From assembly GCA_030425385.1 (NCBI GenBank), contig JAUIAH010000017.1, forward strand, positions 1 to 64,000: DNA of 64,000 bases, read 5' to 3'. Of the stretch, positions 1 through 7,519 are shown in pieces (positions within the stretch are counted from its first letter, which is position 1; each line of letters opens with the position of its first letter). The position numbers and the translations under genes were made by a program. Below the pieces are notes generated by a model, which was not told where the DNA came from, ran no database searches, and worked only from the letters and a program-made list of their open reading frames with translations. Origin of the DNA: Verrucomicrobiia bacterium (GTDB taxonomy: Bacteria > Verrucomicrobiota > Verrucomicrobiia > Verrucomicrobiales > DEV007).

Positions 1-365
1 ACGCAGAGCGATTACTTTCGATTTAGGCTGGGGCTGGGAAGTTTTACGTCTCTTGTTAGTTTTCACACACCGATTAGACGGCGTGAGCTTTCCGGTTTCC
101 AGCTTTTCTTACGGGATGCCTGTGATCGTCTTTGGCACGCGTTTGCGGATCAGTTAGAGGATATCAAGCGCCAACACTCCTACCGAGAAATCGTCGCCAA
201 GCTCAACGTCACCGAAGCAGCCGCCCGATTCATCGGGTTTAAATTTCGCCAACCTTACCGCCTGTTTTTAGAGAGATTGTTGCCGATACCATCCCCAATC
301 GCGAAGAGGCGGCTGCCGAATGGAATCATCTTATTCGGATCTTCGATTCGTCCCGCATGGATTGA
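1..365 (+). pseudogene. 3' end of sigma-70/ECF-like gene with apparent frameshift
   Basis: Cut by the left edge. Frame 1 is open from base 1 and at about 172-264 reads like sigma region 4 (SYREIVAKLNVTEAAARF...RQPYRL), the helix-turn-helix that binds the -35 box. The usual C-terminal tail of this class (REIVADTIPNREEAAAEW, then a hydrophobic end) continues in frame 3 and stops at 363-365. The switch falls at a run of five T's at 265-269; one more T would join both parts into one protein. Upstream of about codon 55 the fit to sigma factors is poor. It may be a broken gene, a homopolymer sequencing error, or less likely programmed slippage. The sigma assignment rests on pattern only. Confidence 0.45.
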
Positions 366-424
366 ATTGAATGAGAAAAGTTCTCAACGAATGTGGTGGC
401 GTTGCGTATTGATTGGAAGGAACC

Positions 425-1126
425 ATGAATTCTCATCACCCACTTCTTGTCCTTTGCTGCACCCTTGCTTTGCATGGAGACGGCTTTTCGCAATCGCCGC
501 CCCCTCCTCCAGAGAGTGGATCCATCGGTGGACTCACGCCACCCCCACCTCCTCCACCCCCACCATCGGAGAGCACGGGAGACGGAACGTCTCCATCTAC
601 GCCACCCCCGCCCCCACCACCTCCACCCCCATCTGGGGGCGACGGCGGTGAGGTGCCGGAGCCAGTTGAACCCGTAGCGCCTGGGATTCCTGAATCCCTC
701 ACACTGAATGAGACTTTCTCCATTGGGAAAGCTACCCTCAAGCTCGGTTCCAAATTAGCCGACATCGATGCCTTCGGTGAGGTCCAGCAGAGTCCTGCGG
801 AATATTGGGAAGCTTCTGGGGAGTATGTCGAAGAGTGGGTATTTAGCGAGCATCAAATGAAAGTCGAAGCCGCTTCCTTCACGCGCAATGGAGCGAAGGA
901 AATTCGCAGCATTCGAGTCTTTGGAAATTGTCGACTGAAGACGTCAAAAGGCATTGGGATAGGCAGTTCGCGCCGTGAGTTGTTTCAGGCTTATGGTCAG
1001 CATTTCGATCCCGAAGACGGTGAGCCTGGCGCCGTGCTTGTCTTCGGATCGCGCTTTGATGGCTTGATCTTTCAGTTAGAAGATGGTGTGGTGAAAGCCT
1101 ACTTCGTGGGTGCCGCCTCCGAATAG
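425..1126 (+). CDS. Secreted polyproline-linker protein of unknown function
   Basis: I chose the ATG at 425, preceded by GGAAGG, because it starts a signal peptide (SHHPLLVLCCTLALHGDGFS) of about 20 residues. Next come three proline tracts of 5, 9 and 10 residues separated by Gly/Ser/Thr-rich spacers (about residues 22-80), then a folded domain of about 150 residues. That domain has alternating beta-like segments, a GIGIGSSRRELFQAYG motif and a FGSRFDGLIFQLEDGVV segment, a layout common in small secreted proteins of unknown function. The tracts probably form a stiff linker at the cell surface, and their translation would be expected to need EF-P. I do not recognise the family. Confidence 0.75.
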   Translation: MNSHHPLLVLCCTLALHGDGFSQSPPPPPESGSIGGLTPPPPPPPPPSESTGDGTSPSTPPPPPPPPPPSGGDGGEVPEPVEPVAPGIPESLTLNETFSIGKATLKLGSKLADIDAFGEVQQSPAEYWEASGEYVEEWVFSEHQMKVEAASFTRNGAKEIRSIRVFGNCRLKTSKGIGIGSSRRELFQAYGQHFDPEDGEPGAVLVFGSRFDGLIFQLEDGVVKAYFVGAASE

Positions 1127-1137
1127 TGCCGTGGCTC

Positions 1138-2292
1138 CTATTTCTTTGAATCAGTGACTCTGTGGGGCGCTTCGTCGAGGGCCAAGAGGCGAACGCCTGC
1201 AACGGTCATCGAGTGCCCCTCGGGGAAAGACAAGGTCATCTCCGTACGCACGTTCGTTTCTGGTCCTTCAACCTTGCTTGAAGATTCCAAGATCAAGTGA
1301 ACACGATCATCCGATTCAACGGAAAGGACATTGGTAAATCCGTGAATATCGTTGGAAGCAATTCCGTAGGGGTGCTTGGCGCGCTTGATCTCAGCTAGGG
1401 CTGTCGATTGGGCGGCTTCCGCCAAGTCGCCCACCGCACCTAAGCGCATGCCATGGATGCGATAGATGGGAGCCTCCATGGTCGTCCACTTCGTATCAAA
1501 CCGGAAGATCAAGAAGTCTTCCGAAGTATTCCAATGGGCTTGGTAGTCGATATGGTTTCCTTCGGGTAGTCCGGTAAAAAGCTTACCCAGAATCTGGCCA
1601 TCGACCGTTTGGGCCAATTCGTAAATGATGCGATTGGGATTGGTTGCGCTGGAGCGGCCTACCGCCACGTAGTGACCACTCGGTGAGAGTGTGTCTAGCA
1701 GAACCCGATCAAGATCCAGAGGGGCAGCATCGCCTGCAAAGGCGTGCGTCACTCGGATCATCAGATCACCGCGATCGACTGCTGTCCTGTAGAGTTCGCC
1801 CAAAGCGCGTGTCTCGATCTCGCTGGCAGGGGTAGTGAAGGATTCCAGGGAATCCGTGTTGATGGGTTCGTCCGGAGAGGTAGGGAAGGTGCCCTTCTTT
1901 GATCTGGTGGCGTAGAAGGCCTTTTCCCGAAAGTAGGTCCATTCTTCCTGATAGAATTTCTGGCTATCATTATCAGATTGTTCTGATTCATAGGTCGCGA
2001 TGAGAATGCCGTTGGGTGCGTAGTAGAACGATTCGTGAAACGCTCCAGAATGGGTGGATCGAGCATTCGTCACGCATGCCACGCTTCCATCATCTCTTAC
2101 AAAAGTGCGAATGATTCCATAACCGAATGCCTCATCTGCCTCAGCAGCATCGACGAGGAGTGGCTCGATCGTGGCAATCTCGTTGTCGATCTGTGAGATC
2201 TGTTGTGTGGACATTGCCAGGATCGCAGGATTCTGAGCTGAGGTGAGCGTGGCCGTCCCCAAGAGGCCGACGAAGGTGATACGAGCGATCAT
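1138..2292 (-). CDS. Exported protein of unknown function (cluster gene)
   Basis: A 384-residue protein with a short signal peptide (MIARITFVGLLGTATLTSAQ) and no further membrane segment, so probably periplasmic or secreted. The body has no motif I can name. It alternates beta-rich stretches with charged loops, for example SPSGHYVAVGRSS and FLIFRFDTKW, which look like beta-propeller or WD-like blades, but that is a guess. Its ATG overlaps the stop of the preceding gene by 4 bp, so it is probably translationally coupled and is the last gene of the minus-strand cluster that begins near 6170. Confidence 0.75.
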   Translation of the reverse strand: MIARITFVGLLGTATLTSAQNPAILAMSTQQISQIDNEIATIEPLLVDAAEADEAFGYGIIRTFVRDDGSVACVTNARSTHSGAFHESFYYAPNGILIATYESEQSDNDSQKFYQEEWTYFREKAFYATRSKKGTFPTSPDEPINTDSLESFTTPASEIETRALGELYRTAVDRGDLMIRVTHAFAGDAAPLDLDRVLLDTLSPSGHYVAVGRSSATNPNRIIYELAQTVDGQILGKLFTGLPEGNHIDYQAHWNTSEDFLIFRFDTKWTTMEAPIYRIHGMRLGAVGDLAEAAQSTALAEIKRAKHPYGIASNDIHGFTNVLSVESDDRVHLILESSSKVEGPETNVRTEMTLSFPEGHSMTVAGVRLLALDEAPHRVTDSKK

Positions 2293-3479
2293 GGTAACTG
2301 GGTGTAGTGGATGGGCGGGCTATTGATGATGGGCGGGACCCGATCGTAGTTGGGATTGATCTGAGCAGGGAGTTGTTCGTAGATGATCGGCCGCACAGGG
2401 CCAGCAGCAGGCCGACCCCGTTGGGCGAGTTGAGCGTGGTTCCGGCTGGGTGAAGCGGTAGCTGCGGCGGGATTGATCCGCCCTTTTAAGACATTGAGGG
2501 CGCGGCTTCTGGCCTTGGCGCTTTCGAGTTGAATGGAGGCACCGGTAGGAATGTCCACTGGTGTGATGTTCGGCACGGGTTGCGCTTGTAACTTTGCGAG
2601 GGTGGCTCTGGCATGGTCGCCATAGAGGTTTCCAGCCGGAAGGGCGGCTGCGGCTTTGAAATACCGGTTTCGTAAGTTGATGCCCTGAAGGCGAATGGGA
2701 AGACGTTCCGCCGTCATGAGCTGCCGGAGATGATTGGCCACCTGATCGGAATTGCCCAGCTGATCCCGATATCTCCGGATTTCCGCCATGCGCTCGGCCT
2801 TGTTCTTCAAGACCTTTGTCAGGACATGCAGATTCTGCGGCGCCCCACGCTGGCTGTAGCGCGACGCTGCGGCACGAATCTCTCGCAAGCCGATATCGCC
2901 GCGAGCGTAAGCGTCGAGTAGGGCATTGCCATTGCGATTGGCTTTCAGGTAGAGATTCTGCAGAACCGCTGCCGAGACGCATTCATGTGCATTCTTGATC
3001 GCTTGGGACGGGTATTCGTTGCCACCTGTTTCCGAGGTCTGTGTGGGTGCTAGCTCTCGGCGCAAGAGCTGGATCTTGTTGATCAACGGGCCGTCGCCTC
3101 GAGGGATCCTTTGGGCAACACTCTCCGTCGATGCGTTTCCCAATTCGCGATCAAGAGCACGGGCCATGGCGTCTTGAACGAGGCTTAGCTTCGCCCTCGC
3201 GGTGTTGCGATGTTTCTTGTTGGGGGAAGAGCGAGCCACGACCTTGATCGCTTCCAAGGCATACACCGTCCCACCGCGAGCGGCCTCATTGAGAATGTCT
3301 CGTGCCACATCGTTAGGATTCTCGCGAGTGGGCTGTCGATTTCGGTTAGGGCCTAGTTTCCGGATCTTCTTCTTGATCGCCGAGACGACGCCTTTCTTGG
3401 ACCGCTGCTGGGCCTGGGTGTCCTCATAGAGACAGAGTCCGAGCGAAAGCACTATTAGTAGCGTGAGCTGCTTGGTCAT
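2289..3479 (-). CDS. Exported basic helical protein, paralogue A
   Basis: A 396-residue protein with signal peptide MTKQLTLLIVLSLGLCLYEDTQAQ. The mature N-terminus carries SAIKKKIRKLGPNRNR, shared almost exactly with the next gene upstream (SAIKKRLKKLGPHRNR). The middle (about 55-310) looks all-helical with repeated Ala/Leu-rich amphipathic stretches such as ALEAIKVVARSS and ARATLAKLQAQP. The last 70 residues are proline-rich and low in complexity, ending with short YEQLP and YTQLP repeats. Paralogy with 3482-4702 is clear from the shared head motif, equal length and similar tail, implying a tandem duplication. Function unknown; a surface or envelope structural role is only an inference. Confidence 0.75.
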   Translation of the reverse strand: MTKQLTLLIVLSLGLCLYEDTQAQQRSKKGVVSAIKKKIRKLGPNRNRQPTRENPNDVARDILNEAARGGTVYALEAIKVVARSSPNKKHRNTARAKLSLVQDAMARALDRELGNASTESVAQRIPRGDGPLINKIQLLRRELAPTQTSETGGNEYPSQAIKNAHECVSAAVLQNLYLKANRNGNALLDAYARGDIGLREIRAAASRYSQRGAPQNLHVLTKVLKNKAERMAEIRRYRDQLGNSDQVANHLRQLMTAERLPIRLQGINLRNRYFKAAAALPAGNLYGDHARATLAKLQAQPVPNITPVDIPTGASIQLESAKARSRALNVLKGRINPAAATASPSRNHAQLAQRGRPAAGPVRPIIYEQLPAQINPNYDRVPPIINSPPIHYTQLP

Positions 3480-3481
3480 GG

Positions 3482-4702
3482 CTAGTTTCGAGGGTTTGCA
3501 GGGGCGGCCACGTATTGATTTCGGATCACCGCCGGCGGAGGCGGCGGGAGGTTTGCTACGATATCATTGATGCGCTGAGCCTCGGCGGCAGCTTCCGGTA
3601 ACCCCACATAGACAGCTCCGCGGGCAGGAGGTCTAAGCGATAGCTCCCCGTAGCTGCTGGGAATCAAGCTAAGCTGTCCGTAGCTGTTCGCACTTAGGCT
3701 GACGTCCCTTCCTGTAGTGTTAGCGTTGCCGATGTTGGCGAAGGTCGATTGGTATGGGTTCGGGATCATTTGCGCAACGGTGGTGCCTGGAGAGACTGCA
3801 AATTCAGGCACGCGAGCGTTGGGTTGCTGCCGTAATTTGGCATTGATCGATTCCAAGGCATCGCGTGCAAACTTGCCCTCGGGAAATCCTGGAGGAATAG
3901 CTTCAGCGGCTTTGGACAACGTGCTTGCGCTGACCATGGCCTTCGCTTTCACGGCTGGATTCCCAGAGGTGAGCGCATTCACCATCTCACTGGCCCAGCG
4001 ATCTGGAGTGCCAAGGTCCGCGAGCCGTTGCATATTCATCACTTGCCGAGCCTTACCATGTAGTGAACGCGTCGTGTTGCGCATCAAACCTGGTTTGTCC
4101 CTATAGTAACGCTCAGCTGCCCCTAGTTCGGCAAGATTGGTCTTGCCTTGAGACACTTCCAAGAGAACATTCGCTCCCGAGTCGACTAGCGCTTTGACAT
4201 GGCTGGCGGCAATCAACCGCTGGGCATCTTTGGTTTGACGATTCGTAGCGCTCTCTGCCCCCAGTTCATTACGTAGGAATGCGATTTGGTTCTTCAATGC
4301 GGGATTGCCGCGAACGAGTTCTGCAGCAATCTGATCAGCGGTTGAACCATTTGTTTGATCGAGAAAGGCCGTGGCCAGCATCACTTTCGCGCGGCCCAGC
4401 GCTTGAGTCGCGGTGTTGCGATCCCGCCGACTTGCCTGAGGATCGGTGCTCCGGGCCTTGAGACCTTGATAGGCTCTGGGTTGGCCGCCATTGGACACAA
4501 CATCCAAAGCGTCCTGCATCATGGCTGCATCGATGGGGATCTGCCGCGCACGGTTCCGGTGGGGTCCAAGCTTCTTCAGCCGCTTCTTGATGGCTGAAAT
4601 GGTCTTCTTGGCCCGTCCCAATTGAGCATCAACGGGCTCTGGCAGAAGGACGCTGGAGGTAAAGCCGACGACGAGGATAAGAATGAGAGTTCTCAACGTC
4701 AT
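3482..4702 (-). CDS. Exported basic helical protein, paralogue B
   Basis: A 406-residue protein with signal peptide MTLRTLILILVVGFTSSVLL. After it comes SAIKKRLKKLGPHRNR, then a helical middle (about 50-300) containing ALGRAKVMLATAF, LRNELGAE and ARDALESINAKLRQQP. These align with ARAKLSLVQDAMARAL, LRRELAPT and ARATLAKLQAQP of the downstream paralogue. The tail contains near-repeats YGQLSLIPSS/YGELSLRPPA and a PPPPP run. It starts 1 bp after the previous stop and ends 2 bp before the next start, so it belongs to one polycistronic unit. No catalytic motif was seen. Confidence 0.75.
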   Translation of the reverse strand: MTLRTLILILVVGFTSSVLLPEPVDAQLGRAKKTISAIKKRLKKLGPHRNRARQIPIDAAMMQDALDVVSNGGQPRAYQGLKARSTDPQASRRDRNTATQALGRAKVMLATAFLDQTNGSTADQIAAELVRGNPALKNQIAFLRNELGAESATNRQTKDAQRLIAASHVKALVDSGANVLLEVSQGKTNLAELGAAERYYRDKPGLMRNTTRSLHGKARQVMNMQRLADLGTPDRWASEMVNALTSGNPAVKAKAMVSASTLSKAAEAIPPGFPEGKFARDALESINAKLRQQPNARVPEFAVSPGTTVAQMIPNPYQSTFANIGNANTTGRDVSLSANSYGQLSLIPSSYGELSLRPPARGAVYVGLPEAAAEAQRINDIVANLPPPPPAVIRNQYVAAPANPRN

Positions 4703-4703
4703 G

Positions 4704-5792
4704 TTAGAGAAGGTCTTGTGGTGTGATAACGAACTCGAGCACAGGTGCAGGGGTGATCTCGAAGCTGCCGATCACCGTCTCGCGATCGCGCACGACCCAT
4801 GAGGTTTCGAGACCTGCGGAGACGGACAGTGTTTCGCCTGCCTTGAGCTCACCCCAGGGGATCAATTGATCTCCGGCCTCATCATCGAGGAAGAGCTGGA
4901 GCTTGCGCTTCGTTTGGTTCTGAAACAACGCCGTGACTTCTTGATCAGCCAGTTCAGGCGTCTTGGCCACGGCAGCATCGGAGACGATTTCAAAGCGTTG
5001 TCCAGTCATGGGCAGAACTCGAGCCGAACCGATGATTTGGTCATCGACGGTCATGGCCACGGTGACCCCTGCTGGGAGCTGCGTGCTTTGTTCTTGGCCT
5101 GGCCGGAGCGTCGCGATTTCGGTGAATCGTTCGGTCGCATTGGTGATGGTGTAGAGGGAAACATCGGTGAGTCGGCGATTGACGAAGGTGGCGGTGGATT
5201 TCTTTGGCTTGAAGGTGTGCTTCTGATGCCCCTTGCCCGTGGCCGTGATCATCTCCAAACGTATCTGACTCGCCGCCGCGCTCCAACGGAGGTCGGCATA
5301 AGTGTCTAAGGTGATGTCTTTGTCAGGACCAAGTGTGGCGATGAAATCGTCTTGCTCGAGATAGTCATCCCACGCATAAAGATCGAGGATCATGCCTGTT
5401 TGATTGCTGAACGTGATGGGACTGAGCGTGGCGCCTTCTTGGACCACTGGCTTTGCGGGATTCTGCGCAGCGGGATTGCCCGAAGCTTTCGGCAAGTCTC
5501 CGATGACATGTGTTTGCCCCTTTTGAGCGGTAATCAGACATTCACTGACAAAGTCGCTCTGGTGGTAGAATCGAAATCGTGTCTTCGGATAGGCATTGAA
5601 CGCTTTCGATTTCCCCGCCGCGATCCGCATGTCGTGGTAGGCGTTATTCTGATTATTCTCGCCAACCCAGTAGACTTGGACTTCTTTGGAGGTGGTGTTT
5701 TGAAACGTGCCTTCGACTTGAGCAAGCGCCGTTCCAAGAAGGAGATTCTGCGCTGCGAGCAGGCAAGCGGTGGTGAATGGTTTATTCATCAT
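4704..5792 (-). CDS. Exported protein with four VHL-beta-like repeats
   Basis: A 362-residue protein with signal peptide MMNKPFTTACLLAAQNLLLG..ALAQ. The mature part divides into four modules of about 65-75 residues, each starting with an F-x-N-x-T-x(3-6)-[LV]-x-[LV]-[YF] signature. They begin near residue 28 (GTFQNTTSKEVQVYWV), 121 (ITFSNQTGMILDLYAW), 200 (ATFVNRRLTDVSLYTI) and 288 (ALFQNQTKRKLQLFLD). The first resembles the beta domain of the von Hippel-Lindau protein (F-N-x-T...V-x-[VL]-YW...G...Y...F). In eukaryotes that domain binds ligands, but here only an extracytoplasmic beta-sandwich array can be inferred. The ATG lies inside the preceding small gene (11-bp overlap). Confidence 0.75.
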   Translation of the reverse strand: MMNKPFTTACLLAAQNLLLGTALAQVEGTFQNTTSKEVQVYWVGENNQNNAYHDMRIAAGKSKAFNAYPKTRFRFYHQSDFVSECLITAQKGQTHVIGDLPKASGNPAAQNPAKPVVQEGATLSPITFSNQTGMILDLYAWDDYLEQDDFIATLGPDKDITLDTYADLRWSAAASQIRLEMITATGKGHQKHTFKPKKSTATFVNRRLTDVSLYTITNATERFTEIATLRPGQEQSTQLPAGVTVAMTVDDQIIGSARVLPMTGQRFEIVSDAAVAKTPELADQEVTALFQNQTKRKLQLFLDDEAGDQLIPWGELKAGETLSVSAGLETSWVVRDRETVIGSFEITPAPVLEFVITPQDLL

Positions 5793-6009
5793 TGGGCTTG
5801 TAGTTGGTGAGGTTGTCGTAGTTCGGATAGTCTGGGAAAACGGGAGACCTGTCGCGATTGGACAAGGACGGTTGGGGCACCCGGTCGGTGGTCACGGAGT
5901 AATCCAGCACAAACTGACCAAAGCCACTGTCTTTGGTGGAAACAACTTCGTCATCAATCCTTCCCGCGAAACGAAGATCGGAAAGCGTGATGATCTTCTC
6001 GAAGGTCAC
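5782..6009 (-). CDS. Small hypothetical protein, coupled start
   Basis: A 75-residue product with no signal peptide or membrane segment. The GTG start at 6009 overlaps the TGA stop of the preceding small frame (GTGA), and the 3' end overlaps the start of the VHL-like gene by 11 bp; both overlaps are typical of coupled operon genes. The sequence is acidic at first (TFEKIITLSDLRFAGRIDDE) and ends in an Asn/Tyr/Pro-rich tail (DYPNYDNLTNYKPNDE). No family recognised. It may be the 3' remnant of a larger broken gene rather than an intact small gene. Confidence 0.4.
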   Translation of the reverse strand: MTFEKIITLSDLRFAGRIDDEVVSTKDSGFGQFVLDYSVTTDRVPQPSLSNRDRSPVFPDYPNYDNLTNYKPNDE

Positions 6010-6170
6010 AAAGCATCAGCGCCACCATCTTCATCAGCGATGACGCCTTCGATACGAAACCGAATCTGCTCATAAGCGTGATCCAGGGCGGGAACGGATC
6101 GACGCCCACTGGCGACATTGGGATTGGCAATGTGGGTTCCCCTGGTGCAATCCGACATTGATGTTCTCAT
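6006..6170 (-). CDS. Small hypothetical ORF (54 aa) heading the secreted cluster
   Basis: A 54-codon frame starting at an ATG (6170) that has AAGG seven bases upstream. It encodes MRTSMSDCTRGTHIANPNVA, then a stretch with LDHAYEQIRFRIEGVIADEDGG, and stops at a TGA shared with the GTG start of the next frame. Spacing and ribosome-binding site favour a real gene, but the same bases also lie under the 3' half of a longer frame in another phase (6070-6312), so only one is likely to be functional. No homologous family recognised. Confidence 0.35.
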   Translation of the reverse strand: MRTSMSDCTRGTHIANPNVASGRRSVPALDHAYEQIRFRIEGVIADEDGGADAL

Positions 6171-6312
6171 CAATGAGCCTTAGGAGGAGGACCATGAAAC
6201 CAGGCAGCCCTTCTGTATGGAAGAGCTCCTTGACGCTTGAGACGAGTTCATCCAGAGAGCATCCTTGCTCGGAAATACTGTTGGCAACTTTGACGGCAAG
6301 AGTAAACTGCAT
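6070..6312 (-). pseudogene. Possible transposase N-terminal remnant
   Basis: An 80-codon frame whose first 53 residues look like a genuine protein start: MQFTLAVKVANSISEQ, then LDELVSSVKELF and EGLPGFMVLLLRLIDENI. This opening (M-x-F-T-L-x(2)-K...GLPG...LL.L.DE) resembles the N-terminal helical region of a transposase type I recall from IS elements, though I cannot name the family with confidence. After residue 53 the sequence loses quality and the frame ends, with no DDE catalytic core following. A truncated insertion-sequence remnant is the simplest reading. No flanking inverted repeats were identified. Confidence 0.25.
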
Positions 6313-6329
6313 TGGCTTGAGTTTGTGTT

Positions 6330-6707
6330 GTGATTACCGGGGTGTTTACCCCACGCAGACTCAAGCCTTCAACCTCCTTTCCTCTCGGCATCCGAAACGC
6401 CCCCCAACTTTGGGACGTTACCAATGAATTTGATGGGAGTGATGATCCTACCTCTGCGGATACGGTTTGTTTCTGGTTAGGAGACCATGGGGCTGTCGAG
6501 GCGGCCTTTCGCTGTGCCTTTCTCTTTGATCCCATGAACGCCCAAACGGCGCGCTGGGTTTATGCGGATGACGAGTTTCTCTCTCCGCGCGATTTCGAGT
6601 CACGGATCTTCCCACGTGATCGCAGCAGTTTCTACTACCGCCATGGCGCTGCGAAGCCGGACTACATCGTCCCGTTGCCCTGGTGTGTGGATCTCATTGG
6701 CGAATAG
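6330..6707 (+). CDS. Hypothetical protein, possibly 5'-truncated
   Basis: A 125-codon frame opening with GTG at 6330 without a visible ribosome-binding site. The first 20 codons are weak, but from about residue 20 it looks like a compact folded domain rich in aromatic and acidic residues (APQLWDVTNEFDGSD, CFWLGDHGAVEAAF, RWVYADDEFLSPRDF, DYIVPLPWCVDLIGE). There is no signal peptide or membrane segment. It starts back-to-back with the putative transposase remnant, so it may be a gene fragment left by insertion and deletion. No family recognised. Confidence 0.45.
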   Translation: MITGVFTPRRLKPSTSFPLGIRNAPQLWDVTNEFDGSDDPTSADTVCFWLGDHGAVEAAFRCAFLFDPMNAQTARWVYADDEFLSPRDFESRIFPRDRSSFYYRHGAAKPDYIVPLPWCVDLIGE

Positions 6708-6760
6708 AAGAGGTCGCGGTTTCTCATTTGCCGTTTCCGTCACCCGCGTCACGGTGATCC

Positions 6761-7510
6761 ATGCACTTTCGCCTCTCCCTCCTTCTAGCAGTCATCTTCC
6801 TGAATGTCAGCGTTGCCGACGACATCCCGTATCAGCGTCAAGCGCGGTCGACGATTGGGGCGAAGGTGCTGAATGAGATCGAATGGGGCATCCAGGCGCA
6901 GCGAGCCGCGGGGCATCGCTCGTATTCGCCGGTGCATGTCTTCGTCGTCGATACGAAGAAACAACGCCTGTATGTGTTAGATCGCAAGCGGGGGAGTGTG
7001 GTGGTCAATATTGCCTGTGGGACGGGGAAACTGGGTCTGGGATTTGAGGACGGCCAAACGCCGACGGGCTTCTTCACGATGGGCGGGGTGCGCATTGCCA
7101 AGGACGGGAATGCGTCTATTCAGACGGGGGATACGAAGAAAGGAGTGTCTGGATTCTACGCTGAGATTCTCTTTCCCCCCAGCTACCCCCAAGCGGAACG
7201 GCGAGGACGAGTGCCCAATGGCGTTGTCATGCATTCTTACAATCCTAACGTGAGCACCATGCTGCGTGAACGCCGATCGAAGCGCCTTATCGGGCGTGTG
7301 CCGTGCACCACTGGCTGCCCTGTACCAGAGATCGAAGATGTGAAGACATTGATCCCCTACCTCAAGGCTAGCGCCGGGGCGTTTGATCCGGATGCCCGTC
7401 CCAATGCTGCGCTTCGTCGCCTCATCCGCCAGGGGCAGGTGAAGCAATACGCAAACAAGCAATTGGGAGCGGCCATCTTCATCATGGGTCCGCCCACACA
7501 GCCACGTTAG
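6761..7510 (+). CDS. L,D-transpeptidase-like secreted protein
   Basis: A 249-residue protein with signal peptide MHFRLSLLLAVIFLNVSVAD. It has a YkuD/L,D-transpeptidase_2-like core: VFVVDTKKQRLYVLDRK (about 60-76) is the typical first strands, GQTPTGFF (98-105) the substrate-side loop, MHSYNP with His158, and CTTGCPVP with Cys186 as probable nucleophile. This enzyme class forms 3-3 crosslinks in peptidoglycan or anchors proteins to it, acting in the periplasm. The motif around the cysteine is less canonical than SHGC, so a related acyltransferase activity is possible. The gene stands alone, with a minus-strand gene convergent 9 bp away. Confidence 0.65.
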   Translation: MHFRLSLLLAVIFLNVSVADDIPYQRQARSTIGAKVLNEIEWGIQAQRAAGHRSYSPVHVFVVDTKKQRLYVLDRKRGSVVVNIACGTGKLGLGFEDGQTPTGFFTMGGVRIAKDGNASIQTGDTKKGVSGFYAEILFPPSYPQAERRGRVPNGVVMHSYNPNVSTMLRERRSKRLIGRVPCTTGCPVPEIEDVKTLIPYLKASAGAFDPDARPNAALRRLIRQGQVKQYANKQLGAAIFIMGPPTQPR

Positions 7511-7519
7511 GATCGTGAT

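Noticed and set aside
436-765. Glycine-run ORF on the minus strand opposite the polyproline gene
   Set aside because: Poly-Gly is simply the antisense of CCN repeats; no start signal and no other protein-like feature.
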